Origin: Mesorhizobium_K sp040049215
Lineage (GTDB): Bacteria > Pseudomonadota > Alphaproteobacteria > Rhizobiales > Rhizobiaceae
Reading direction: 5' to 3'
DNA length: 64,000 nt
Assembly: GCF_040049215.1 (NCBI RefSeq)
Contig: NZ_JBDZDN010000001.1
Location: forward strand, 2,499,447-2,563,446
Positions 43,957-52,548 of this stretch are shown here, piece after piece (the first letter of the stretch is position 1; every line of letters begins with the position of its first letter). Both the position numbers and the translations under genes were made by a program. The notes beneath the pieces are model-generated. The model was not told where the DNA came from. It saw only the letters and a program-made list of their open reading frames with translations, and searched no databases.

Positions 43957-44784
43957 ATGAAAACCGGCGTTGCCGAACTGATTTCCGACCGCATGGACAC
44001 GATGCCGGCGGGCGAGCGCCGCGCCGCTCAGGCGCTGATCGCCAACTACCCGGTGATCGGCCTGAAAACCGTCGCCGAATTCTCGCAGGCTGCGGGCGTC
44101 AGTTCGCCGACGATATTGCGCTTCGTAGCGCGGCTGGGCTTCCAGAACTATCCGGAGTTCCAGGCCGCACTTCAGGACGAACTGGCGGCACAGTTGCAAT
44201 CGCCGGCTTCCCGCGCCGGTCTGCCGCAGCCTTCACGTCACGGCAGCGCGCCCGCCACGGTCGAGGCGACACTCGATAACATCCGCGAGACTTTCCGGCA
44301 CGTCTCGGAAAAGCAGATCGCCGACATGGTGGCGCTGCTTTCCAATCCGAAGGCTGCGCTGTTCCTGGTCGGCGGGCGGTTTACCGATCCCGTTGCCCGC
44401 TACATGGCGGCGCACCTGACCATCATTCGGCCGAACGTGCTTCATCTCACCGGTCAGGAAAGCAACTGGCGCGACCGGCTGATCGACATGGGCAAACGCG
44501 ACGTGCTGCTGATCTTCGACATACGCCGCTACCAGGACAGCCTCGCGCGCTTCGCCGAGAAGGCGCATCAGCGCGGCGTCCACATAATCCTGTTCACCGA
44601 CCAGTGGCTGTCGCCGATCGCCCGTTTCGCGCGTCACGTGATCGCCGGGAGAACCGCCGTGCCGTCTCCCTGGGATTCATCGGCGGCGCTCTTCGTCGTC
44701 GCGGAGACGCTTATCGGCGAACTGACGCGGCGGCTCGAAGCCGACAGCGCGCGGCGCATCGGCGAAATGGAGGATCTGCGCTGA
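43957..44784 (+). CDS. MurR/RpiR-family transcriptional regulator
   Basis: A 275-residue regulator. The N-terminal RpiR helix-turn-helix includes 'LKTVAEFSQAAGVSSPTILR' and 'FVARLGFQNYPEFQAALQDE', and the C-terminal half is a SIS sugar-phosphate-type domain ('FLVGGRFTDPVARYMAAHLT', 'VLLIFDIRRYQDSLARFAEK'). ATG 43957 has a GGGAGC site. It is divergent from the amidohydrolase/permease/ligase genes and is the likely regulator of that block; its effector might be a pathway intermediate, which SIS domains of this group can bind. Confidence 0.92.
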   Translation: MKTGVAELISDRMDTMPAGERRAAQALIANYPVIGLKTVAEFSQAAGVSSPTILRFVARLGFQNYPEFQAALQDELAAQLQSPASRAGLPQPSRHGSAPATVEATLDNIRETFRHVSEKQIADMVALLSNPKAALFLVGGRFTDPVARYMAAHLTIIRPNVLHLTGQESNWRDRLIDMGKRDVLLIFDIRRYQDSLARFAEKAHQRGVHIILFTDQWLSPIARFARHVIAGRTAVPSPWDSSAALFVVAETLIGELTRRLEADSARRIGEMEDLR

Positions 44785-44996
44785 ACAAGCTTTTGTGAAC
44801 AAGGCTTTGGCGGTGCGCCGGCGCTCTACCTTACCTGGATTTAATGATAAAACGGGTGCGCCGGAGCCGCGAAATTGTCATAAGGCGCCGGTAGGGATTC
44901 CCCCCAGGGAAATGGCGTGCGGGGTTTTCGACGCCTGAACCCCCTGATCCAGCAAAACCGCAGCGGGCGCCGCGCCCGTTCCGAACCGGAGTGTAA

Positions 44997-46157
44997 ATGG
45001 CAGCCTGGAAACAGTTACTTCTCGCGCTGGTCGTTGTCATTGCGGCCGCCGCGGCATGGGTGAAGTTCTTTCCAGGCGCCCCTGAAATCCTCGCTGGCTG
45101 GGGCATCGGTTCGGCCTCTGTCGATGCACGGCCACGGAGCGAAGAGCCGAGGCGGAACAGCGGTCCGCAGACGGCGGTAATCACAGCGCCGGTGGTCGAG
45201 GCCGTCATCAATGACAGGCTGTCGGCGATCGGAACCGGGCGCGCCAACAACTCCGTCGCCCTCAAGCCCTACACGTCCGGTCGACTGACCAAGATCGAAG
45301 TGATCTCCGGCAGGCGGGTGGAAACGGGCACGGTCATCGCGCTGCTCGACTCCGAACTCGAGGAGGTCGCGCTCGACCGCGCAAAAATCGCACTTGCCGA
45401 CGCTGAAGCGAAGCTCGAGCGCGTGCGCTCGCTGCGAACCACCAACACCGCCACCCAGGTGCAGGTGACGGACGCCGAACTCGTCGTCGGCAACGCACGG
45501 CTGGCGCTGCGCGACGCACAGCTCAACCTCGACCGGCGCGCCATCACGGCTCCGATCGAGGGCATCATCGGCATCTTGCCGGTCGAGGCGGGCAACTACG
45601 TGACGACAGACACGGTGATCGCAACGATCGACGACCGTTCGCGGATCAAGATCGACTTCTACGTGCCCGAACGCTTTGCCGCCGAGATGGCTGTCGGAGA
45701 CAGTCTCAGCGCGTCGCCGATCGCGCGGCCCGACGAGGTTTTCGCCGGAACGGTCAGCGCGGTCGACAACCGCGTCGACGACAAGAGCCGTACGCTGCTG
45801 GTGCAGGCGGAAGTCCCCAACGAAGGGGATACGCTCAGGGCCGGCATGTCGTTCCGGGTGCTGGTGAAGTTTCCCGGAGACACCTATCCGTCCGTCGATC
45901 CGCTGGCCATCCAGTGGGGCACGGACGGCGCTTTCGTCTGGGTGATCCGCGACGGCAAGGCCAGGCGCACGCCGGTCCGCATCGTCCAACGCAATACCGA
46001 AAGCGTGCTGGTGGCAGCCGAGGGCATCGCGCCGGGCGACACGGTGGTGACGGAAGGCGTGCATGCCGTCCGCGACGGCGCCGAGGTACTGGTCGCCAGG
46101 GCACAGCCATCGGCCGCCATCCCGGCCGCGCCGGCCGTCACCGGCAGCGGCTCCTGA
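44997..46157 (+). CDS. RND efflux periplasmic adaptor (membrane-fusion protein)
   Basis: A 386-residue HlyD/AcrA-type adaptor linking the inner-membrane pump to an outer-membrane channel. Seen: one N-terminal membrane helix (LLLALVVVIAAAAAWVKFFP), the lipoyl half-motifs 'LKPYTSGRLTKIEVISGRRV' and 'RRAITAPIEGIIGILPVEAG', a coiled-coil hairpin around residues 120-165, and the C-terminal barrel ending 'APAVTGSGS'. GGAGTG precedes ATG. The pump gene follows 11 bases later. No outer-membrane factor gene is present, so a shared TolC is assumed. Confidence 0.93.
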   Translation: MAAWKQLLLALVVVIAAAAAWVKFFPGAPEILAGWGIGSASVDARPRSEEPRRNSGPQTAVITAPVVEAVINDRLSAIGTGRANNSVALKPYTSGRLTKIEVISGRRVETGTVIALLDSELEEVALDRAKIALADAEAKLERVRSLRTTNTATQVQVTDAELVVGNARLALRDAQLNLDRRAITAPIEGIIGILPVEAGNYVTTDTVIATIDDRSRIKIDFYVPERFAAEMAVGDSLSASPIARPDEVFAGTVSAVDNRVDDKSRTLLVQAEVPNEGDTLRAGMSFRVLVKFPGDTYPSVDPLAIQWGTDGAFVWVIRDGKARRTPVRIVQRNTESVLVAAEGIAPGDTVVTEGVHAVRDGAEVLVARAQPSAAIPAAPAVTGSGS

Positions 46158-46168
46158 TCGGAGGAACG

Positions 46169-49100
46169 ATGTCGGAGGCCAGCAACGCCCATCCCGAAAC
46201 CGGCATGACGGCGCTCTTCGTGCGCCGGCCGATCCTCGCCTTCGTGCTGAACACGCTGATCGTCGTCGCGGGGCTCGCCGCCTTCTTCGGCGTTGAGGTA
46301 CGCGAGCTGCCGGACGTCGACCGCCCGGTCATCACCATCACCGCCGACTATGACGGAGCGGCGGCCGAGACCATCGACCGCGAACTGACCGACGTGCTCG
46401 AGGGCGCGGTGTCGCGCGTCTCGGGCGTCAAATCGATCTCGTCGAGTTCGTCCTATGGGCGCAGCCGCGTCACGGTGGAGTTCAACGACGGCGTCGACCT
46501 CGATGTCGCGGCGTCCGACATGCGCGACGCGGTCGGCCGCGTTGCGAACCAGCTTCCCGACGACGCCGAGTCGCCCCGAATCGTCAAGGCGGACGCCAAT
46601 GCGGATGCGGTGCTGCGCCTGGCGGTCACTTCGGACAACATGTCCGTCGAGGACATGACGATCCTGGTCGAGGACCAGATACTCGACACGCTGTCGGCGG
46701 TTCCGGGCGTCGCCGATGTGCAGGCCTACGGCGATCGCGAGAAGATATTCCGTATCGACATCGACCAGGCGAAGCTTGCCAGCCTCGGGCTTACCATTGC
46801 CGACATTCGCAACGCGCTGTCCTCGATCGCCCTGGACACGCCTGCCGGCGCGCTGACCACCAACGACCAGAACATCATCGTGCGCGCCACCGCCGACGTG
46901 ACGACGCCAGAGGCTTTCGAGGCGCTGATGATCGGCGACGAGAATCGGCTGGGCGACGTGGCGACGGTCACGCTCGGCCCCGATATCGCGCAATCTTCTC
47001 TGCGCTCGGACGGCAAGACCGGCATAGGGCTCGGCATCATCCGGCAGGCGGAATCGAACACGCTCGACATTTCCCAGGGCGTGCGCGCCGCCGTCGCGAA
47101 CATCCAGAAGAACCTGCCGGAGGGCATGAACATCCGCGTCACCAGTGACGACGCAGTCTTTGTGCGCGGCGCCGTGCATGAGGTCGAGATCGCACTCATG
47201 ATCTCGGTGTCCATCGTGCTGGTGGTCATCTATCTGTTCCTGCTCGACCTGCGGGCGACGCTGATTCCGGGCCTTGCCCTGCCGGTCGCGCTGATCGGCA
47301 CGATCGCGGCGATCTATCTGGTCGGCTTCTCGATCAACATCCTGACGCTGCTGGCGCTGGTGCTGGCGACCGGGCTCGTCGTCGACGACGCGATCGTGGT
47401 GCTGGAAAACATCGTGCGCCGGCGCAACGAAGGCATGGGTCCGCGCGCCGCAGCCGTGCTTGGCACGCAGGAAGTGTTCTTCGCAGTGGTCGCGACCACG
47501 GCAACGCTGGTCGCGGTTTTCGTGCCGCTCTCCTTCCTGCCCGGCCAGACCGGCGGCCTGTTTCGCGAATTCGGCTTCGTGCTGGCCATCGCCGTCATCC
47601 TGTCCTGCGTGGTGGCGTTGTCGCTCTGCCCGATGCTTGCTTCGCGCATGCTGACGGCACATGCCGGCGAGCACCATGGCGGCGTGATGGGCAAGATCGG
47701 CGGCAAGCTTGCCGGCCTCTACCGGCGCTGCCTGCATGCCTGCCTCGGCGCGCCGCTGATCGTGGTGATGGTGTCCGTGCTGTTCGCTGCCAGCGCCTAC
47801 GGCGCTTTCGGGCTGATCCGGCAGGAACTTACGCCCGCGGAGGACCGCTCCAGGGCCATGCTGCGCATCAGCGCACCGCAGGGCGTAAGCCTCGACTACA
47901 CGACGCAGCAGCTGCGGCGGATCGAGCAGCTGCTCCAGCCATTGCGCGATTCCGGCGAGATCGAGACGACCTTCGCAAACGCCGGGCAGGGCGGCTCGGT
48001 CAACAGTGCGTTCATGGTGATGGCGCTGGCCCCCTGGGACGAGCGAAAGCGCAGCCAGCAGGAGATCATGGCCGACATCGTCAGGCTGGTCGCGGATGTG
48101 CCCGGCGTGCGCGCGTTTCCCGTCACGCCGAACAGCCTGGGTATTCGCGGGGCGGGCAACGGCCTGCAGGTCGCGGTTATCGGCTCGAGCGGCTATGCCG
48201 AACTCGGCGAAGCGGCAAACAGGATCATCGCCGAGATGGAAAAGGATCCGCGCTTCCAGCAGCCGCGCCTGTCGACCGACGCGACGCAGCCGCAGCTCTC
48301 GGTGGCGATCAACCGCGAACGCGCCTCCGACCTCGGCATCGACATCACCGGGCTCTCCGAGGCCGTGCAGGCGATGCTCGACGGCAACGATATCGACGAG
48401 GTCTTCATCGACGACCGCTCCTATGCGGTGAAGCTCGTCTCCACCAGCAATCCGATCAACGACCCGACGGATATGGAGAACATCTTCCTGAAGACGACCG
48501 ACGGGCGTTTCGTGCCACTGTCCTCGATCGCCACGCTGACGGAGAAAGCCGTGCCGCCGGCGCTGGCGCGCGAGCAGCAGCTCAGGTCGGTCGCCATCAC
48601 CACGAACCTGGCGCCGGATTTCGCCCTAGGCGATGCCTATGAGCGCGTCCAGGAGATCGCAGCCCCCATCATACCGGCCGGCGGCCGCATTCTGCCGTTG
48701 GCCGAAGCGGCGACGCTCGGCGAGACCAACAGCGGCATGATGACGATCTTCGGGTTCGCGCTGGTCATCATTCTCCTGGTGCTGGCGGCGCAGTTCGAGA
48801 GTTTCATGAGCGCCGTCATCATCATGGCGACCGTGCCGCTCGGGCTCGCCTGCGCGGTCTTCGCGCTGCTCATCACCGGCACCAGCCTGAACGCCTACAG
48901 CCAGATCGGGCTCGTTCTGATGGTCGGCATCATGGCCAAGAACGGCATCCTCATCGTCGAGTTCGCCAACCAGCTGCGCGACCGCGGCATGGACGTGCGT
49001 CAGGCCATCGAGGCCGCGGCGAACATACGCCTGCGCCCGGTCATGATGACCATGATCTGCACCGTGCTCGGCGGCCTCCCGCTGGTGCTGGCATCCGGCG

Positions 49101-49297
49101 CAGGCGCCGAGGCGCGCATCGCGCTCGGCTGGGTCATCGTCGGCGGTCTCGGCATGGCGACGCTCTCGACGCTGTTCCTGACCCCTGTCGCCTATCTGCT
49201 GCTTGGCCGTTTCGTGACGCCGAAGGTGCATGAGGAGGCGCGGCTGAAGCGCGAACTGGAAGAAGCCGCCTATTCCGGCATGGAGCCAGCCGAGTAG
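46169..49297 (+). CDS. RND efflux pump inner-membrane transporter
   Basis: A 1042-residue AcrB/MexB-like transporter with 12 membrane helices and large periplasmic loops. Seen: 'LFVRRPILAFVLNTLIVVAG' at the N terminus, 'ATGLVVDDAIVVLENIVRRR' in helix 4 with the two proton-relay Asp residues, 'FVPLSFLPGQTGGLFREFGF', and 'LVLMVGIMAKNGILIVEFAN' in helix 10-11. The start at ATG 46169 has a GGAGGAACG site; the longer open frame is a shadow of the adaptor gene. It likely exports hydrophobic or amphiphilic compounds using the proton gradient. No local regulator is seen. Confidence 0.95.
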   Translation: MSEASNAHPETGMTALFVRRPILAFVLNTLIVVAGLAAFFGVEVRELPDVDRPVITITADYDGAAAETIDRELTDVLEGAVSRVSGVKSISSSSSYGRSRVTVEFNDGVDLDVAASDMRDAVGRVANQLPDDAESPRIVKADANADAVLRLAVTSDNMSVEDMTILVEDQILDTLSAVPGVADVQAYGDREKIFRIDIDQAKLASLGLTIADIRNALSSIALDTPAGALTTNDQNIIVRATADVTTPEAFEALMIGDENRLGDVATVTLGPDIAQSSLRSDGKTGIGLGIIRQAESNTLDISQGVRAAVANIQKNLPEGMNIRVTSDDAVFVRGAVHEVEIALMISVSIVLVVIYLFLLDLRATLIPGLALPVALIGTIAAIYLVGFSINILTLLALVLATGLVVDDAIVVLENIVRRRNEGMGPRAAAVLGTQEVFFAVVATTATLVAVFVPLSFLPGQTGGLFREFGFVLAIAVILSCVVALSLCPMLASRMLTAHAGEHHGGVMGKIGGKLAGLYRRCLHACLGAPLIVVMVSVLFAASAYGAFGLIRQELTPAEDRSRAMLRISAPQGVSLDYTTQQLRRIEQLLQPLRDSGEIETTFANAGQGGSVNSAFMVMALAPWDERKRSQQEIMADIVRLVADVPGVRAFPVTPNSLGIRGAGNGLQVAVIGSSGYAELGEAANRIIAEMEKDPRFQQPRLSTDATQPQLSVAINRERASDLGIDITGLSEAVQAMLDGNDIDEVFIDDRSYAVKLVSTSNPINDPTDMENIFLKTTDGRFVPLSSIATLTEKAVPPALAREQQLRSVAITTNLAPDFALGDAYERVQEIAAPIIPAGGRILPLAEAATLGETNSGMMTIFGFALVIILLVLAAQFESFMSAVIIMATVPLGLACAVFALLITGTSLNAYSQIGLVLMVGIMAKNGILIVEFANQLRDRGMDVRQAIEAAANIRLRPVMMTMICTVLGGLPLVLASGAGAEARIALGWVIVGGLGMATLSTLFLTPVAYLLLGRFVTPKVHEEARLKRELEEAAYSGMEPAE

Positions 49298-49339
49298 TCC
49301 TATTTCCGCGAACTGCCTGCTCGGCCTCCGGCGGTTTCA

Positions 49340-49366
49340 GGAACCTTCCGGTCAGCCTAAGGTTAT
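49340..49366 (+). promoter_or_regulatory. EcfG-like promoter
   Basis: GGAAC at 49340-49344, then 18 bases, then TT at 49363-49364, reading GGAAC-N16-GGTTAT. This fits the RpoE2/EcfG pattern (GGAAC-N18-TT) with one departure in the -10 element. The following ATG is 49450. Confidence 0.55.
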
Positions 49367-49449
49367 TCGCGGGCCGGCACGCCGCCGCGAAACTTCCCTC
49401 GGCCAGGGGCGGTGCGCCGGAGGAGCCCCACCAAAGGAAGGGACCAGCC

Positions 49450-49758
49450 ATGAACACCGCCAACCTTCAGCTTCAAGGCCTTCTTCTCGCCGTCGCCTCC
49501 ATCAACAACGCGCTGGTGCACAAGGGCCTGCTCGGCATTGACGAGATAGACCTCGCCCTGCGAAAAGCCGAGGCGAGCCTGACCGGCGAAGAAAGGCTGT
49601 TCGAGGATATGTCTCCCGCCAACCGCGACGCGATCTGCTTTCCCATCCGCCTGCTGATGATGGCCAACAACAGCCAGGGCGAGTCGAACGTGCCCGGCTT
49701 CTCTGAACTGGCGCGCATGGTCGGCCGGACCAAGGAACACTACAACGACCAGATGTGA
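49450..49758 (+). CDS. Conserved-looking hypothetical protein with EcfG-like promoter
   Basis: A 102-residue protein I do not recognise. It is soluble, with an N-terminal helical part ('LQLQGLLLAVASINNALVHK', 'GLLGIDEIDLALRKAEASLT'), then 'MSPANRDAICFPIRLLMMAN', and a polar C terminus. Codon use is like its neighbours, and AGGAAGGGACC precedes ATG, so it is a real gene. The SET gene starts 5 bases after its stop, and an EcfG-like promoter lies upstream; both suggest a stress-induced pair. Confidence 0.75.
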   Translation: MNTANLQLQGLLLAVASINNALVHKGLLGIDEIDLALRKAEASLTGEERLFEDMSPANRDAICFPIRLLMMANNSQGESNVPGFSELARMVGRTKEHYNDQM

Positions 49759-49763
49759 GGACC

Positions 49764-50177
49764 ATGCTGCTTGTAAGCACCTATGTAGCCGCGAGCGAGA
49801 TCGAGGGAGTGGGCGTCTTCGCGGCGGCGCCGATCGGAAAGGGCGCGGTGATCTGGCGGCTGGACCCGGGATTCGACAGGCTGATCCCTGTCGACACGTA
49901 TGACTCCATGCCGGAAACGATGAAGGAACTCATCGATCGCTACGCCTATCCGAGCCCGGACAAGCCCGGATATCTGGTCTACGAGGTCGACAACGGCCGC
50001 TTCATGAACCATTCCGATACTCCCAACACCGATTTTTCCGTATATGGCGGCGGAACGGCGACGCGGGATATCGCGCGCGGCGAGGAAATCACTTGCAACT
50101 ACCATGAGTTCTACGAGGGTTTCGAACTCCCGCCGCATCATGAAGGATCGATTGTCGAGGCGGCGGCCCGGCCCTGA
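49764..50177 (+). CDS. SET-domain protein (putative lysine methyltransferase)
   Basis: A 137-residue minimal SET domain. Seen: 'ASEIEGVGVFAAAPIGKGAV' with the SET N-terminal GxG motif, 'NGRFMNHSDTPNTDFSVYGG' with the N-H-S-x-x-P-N S-adenosylmethionine loop, and 'RDIARGEEITCNYHEFYEG' with the G-E-E-[IL]-T-x-x-Y motif. Residues around the Tyr fit an active enzyme. ATG 49764 was chosen over a GTG at 49755. The target is unknown. It follows the 102-residue gene by 5 bases and probably shares the EcfG-like promoter. Confidence 0.88.
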   Translation: MLLVSTYVAASEIEGVGVFAAAPIGKGAVIWRLDPGFDRLIPVDTYDSMPETMKELIDRYAYPSPDKPGYLVYEVDNGRFMNHSDTPNTDFSVYGGGTATRDIARGEEITCNYHEFYEGFELPPHHEGSIVEAAARP

Positions 50178-50193
50178 AGACCAGAACGCAGCG

Positions 50194-50505
50194 CTATCGA
50201 ACTCCGTGCGGGAGCCGGGTTTCGCGCTTGCGCGAGTCGGGCGGGGCGGAAAGCCGCCCGTTATTCCTCAATATGCCCGTGATGCGGGCAAAGCCCGACA
50301 ACGACTTCCTCGCCTCCTCGATGGTGAGATAGCCTTCGCGCGCGGCGGTGCAGGCGTTGTAGGCCGCGTGATAGACCGGTCCGCGACGGTCGGCTGGCCA
50401 GTCGCGCAGGAACTGCAGCGCCTGCTCCAGATCCTCGATGTCGAGGCCGGCGGGCCAGCCGGCGGACTCTATGCACACCGGCGCAAAGAACGGCTTTTTC
50501 TCCAA
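50194..50505 (-). CDS. DUF982 protein
   Basis: A 103-residue DUF982 protein common in Hyphomicrobiales. Seen: 'APVCIESAGWPAGLDIEDLE', 'ALQFLRDWPADRRGPVYHAA' and 'YNACTAAREGYLTIEEARKS', the family core. The frame reaches ATG 50535, but that ATG lies at the predicted transcription start of an EcfG-like promoter and has no ribosome site. TTG 50505 has a GGAGG site 5 bases upstream, so it was chosen. The family's function is not established. Confidence 0.82.
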   Translation of the reverse strand: MEKKPFFAPVCIESAGWPAGLDIEDLEQALQFLRDWPADRRGPVYHAAYNACTAAREGYLTIEEARKSLSGFARITGILRNNGRLSAPPDSRKRETRLPHGVR

Positions 50506-50545
50506 CGCTTCCTCCCGAAAGCTTCGAGGCAGCATAACACAAAAT

Positions 50546-50570
50546 AACGCAGGCGGATGGAAAACGTTCC
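50546..50570 (-). promoter_or_regulatory. EcfG-like promoter for the DUF982 gene
   Basis: On the minus strand, GGAAC (50570-50566), a 16-base spacer and CGTT (50549-50546) match the EcfG consensus. The expected start point falls near 50536-50538, leaving a leader of about 30 bases to TTG 50505. Confidence 0.65.
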
Positions 50571-50714
50571 GCTGGGGAAACAGCCGGCAAAAAAATCCGT
50601 CGATGCTTGCCGCGCAGGCGGGGTGACAAGCGGTTCGCTATGGGCAATCCCGTTGCTGACATTTCGATCCAGGCGGGGCAGAATGGTTTCACTGAGATGG
50701 GAGAACGGACTGAT

Positions 50715-52172
50715 ATGTCGACAGTGATCAAGGGCGGCACCATTGTCGCCGCCGACCGGACCTATGAAGCGGATATCCTGGTCGAGGGTGAGACGATCGC
50801 CGCGATCGGCAGGAACCTCAAGGGCGACAAGGTGGTCGACGCCGAAGGCGCCTACATCATGCCGGGGGGCATCGACCCTCATACCCATCTCGAAATGCCG
50901 TTCATGGGTACGACAGCGGCCGAAACCTGGGAGAGTGGCACTTTCGCTGCTCTGTCCGGCGGGACGACGATGATGGTCGATTTCGTTATCCCCGGGCCGG
51001 CCGGCATGCTGGCGGCGATGGAGGAGTGGGAGGGCAGGGCCGCGCGGCAGGCCTCGTGCGACTACTCCTACCATATGTGCGTGACCGGCTGGTCGAAGCA
51101 GCATTTCGACGAGATGGAAAAGGTCGTCGCGCGCGGCATCAACACATTCAAGCACTTCATGGCCTACAAAGGCGCGCTGATGGTGAATGACGACGAGATG
51201 TTCGCCTCGTTCCAGCGCTGCGCGGCGCTTGGCGCGCTGCCGCTGGTCCACGCCGAGAACGGCGACGTGGTGGCGGCGCTGCAACAGAAATATATCGACG
51301 CCGGCATTCCGGGGCCCGAGGCGCACGCTTATTCGCGCCCGCCGGAGGTGGAGGGCGAGGCTACCAACCGGGCCATCATGATCGCCGATGCGGCGGGCGT
51401 GCCGGTCTACATCGTTCATGTTTCCTGCGAGCAGAGCCACGAGGCGATCCGTCGTGCAAGGCAGAAGGGCATGCGCGCCTATGGCGAGCCGCTGATCCAG
51501 CATCTCACGCTCGACGAACGCGAGTACCAGAATGCCGACTGGATGCATGCGGCGCGACGTGTGATGAGCCCACCGTTCCGCGACAAGGCAAACCAGGACA
51601 GCCTGTGGGCAGGGCTTTCCGCCGGTTCGCTGCAGGTGGTGGCAACCGACCACGCCGCCTTCACCAGCGAGCAGAAAAAGATGGGGTTGACCGACTTCCG
51701 CAAGATCCCGAACGGCACCGGCGGGCTCGAGGACCGCATGCCGGTACTGTGGACGCGCGGAGTGGAAACCGGGCGGCTGACGCCGAACGAGTTCGTCGCC
51801 GTGACCTCGACCAACATCGCGCAGATACTCAACATCTATCCGCGGAAGGGCGCGATCCTGCCGGGTTCCGACGCTGATATCGTGGTCTGGGACCCCAAAC
51901 TGTCGAAGACGATCTCGGCGGCCAACCAGAAGTCGATCATCGACTACAACGTGTTCGAAGGCTTCAAGGTCAGCGGCCTGCCGCGCTACACGCTATCGCG
52001 CGGCGAGGTCGTGTGGTCGCACGGCCAGAACTCGCAACCGCAGCCGGGCCGCGGCAAGTTCGTGGCGCGCAAGCCCTTCGCCGCAATCAACCGGGCGCTG
52101 TCGACCTGGAAGGAAATCACCGCGCCTCGCGCCGTAACGCGCTCGCCCGAACACATGCCGATCGGCGTGTGA
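50715..52172 (+). CDS. hydA: Dihydropyrimidinase / D-hydantoinase
   Basis: A 485-residue cyclic-amidohydrolase that opens dihydropyrimidine or hydantoin rings. Seen: metal-binding 'GGIDPHTHLEMPFMGT', 'TFKHFMAYKGALMVNDDE' with the carboxylated Lys, 'LPLVHAENGDVVAALQQKY', 'VPVYIVHVSCEQSHEAIRR' and 'LQVVATDHAAFTSEQKKMG' with the last metal-binding Asp. Start ATG 50715; an in-frame ATG 18 bases upstream exists. The usual partners of reductive pyrimidine catabolism (preA, preT, beta-ureidopropionase) are not in this window. It may serve pyrimidine or hydantoin use. Confidence 0.93.
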   Translation: MSTVIKGGTIVAADRTYEADILVEGETIAAIGRNLKGDKVVDAEGAYIMPGGIDPHTHLEMPFMGTTAAETWESGTFAALSGGTTMMVDFVIPGPAGMLAAMEEWEGRAARQASCDYSYHMCVTGWSKQHFDEMEKVVARGINTFKHFMAYKGALMVNDDEMFASFQRCAALGALPLVHAENGDVVAALQQKYIDAGIPGPEAHAYSRPPEVEGEATNRAIMIADAAGVPVYIVHVSCEQSHEAIRRARQKGMRAYGEPLIQHLTLDEREYQNADWMHAARRVMSPPFRDKANQDSLWAGLSAGSLQVVATDHAAFTSEQKKMGLTDFRKIPNGTGGLEDRMPVLWTRGVETGRLTPNEFVAVTSTNIAQILNIYPRKGAILPGSDADIVVWDPKLSKTISAANQKSIIDYNVFEGFKVSGLPRYTLSRGEVVWSHGQNSQPQPGRGKFVARKPFAAINRALSTWKEITAPRAVTRSPEHMPIGV

Positions 52173-52548
52173 ACGGCGAAGCCCTTTTCCGGGCGCAGGG
52201 GGAAAGGGCATTCCATTCGGCGAAGGCCGCGGTGCGGCGGGCCCTGTACGGGCCTTGATCCAGGTCAAGGCGCCCCTGGCGCTTCCGGCATATCAATACT
52301 TATGGAATCGAACGGAGCGGAGGCAAACGCGGACGTGTCGCGCGACGGGGCGCGATGAGCCGGCTGACCGGAGTTCGGATTGCCGGGGGGATCGTGACGC
52401 CGCCTGCTGCTGCCGGGGGCTCTCTCCCGACCGTTAGGGAGGTCGTGTCCGCTGGTCGCACTGTGATCCTCGCCGCCCATGCGGATGGGCCGTCCGGGCT
52501 CAACATGCGTCCGCTCGTCCTGATGAACGGCAGGCAGGAGGAGATGCC
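52173..52548. other. Intergenic region with an FNR box
   Basis: 376 bases between hydA and the hemerythrin gene. It holds the FNR-type site at 52255-52268. A 65-codon ORF at 52355-52552 overlaps the hemerythrin start, but its codon use is unconvincing and it is not annotated as a gene. Confidence 0.6.
52255..52268. promoter_or_regulatory. FNR/FixK-type anaerobox
   Basis: TTGATCCAGGTCAA matches the FNR/FixK consensus TTGAT-N4-ATCAA with one change. It lies 280 bases upstream of the hemerythrin gene; a class II promoter would start near 52303, giving a 245-base leader. The FnrN gene itself is close by. Confidence 0.72.
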
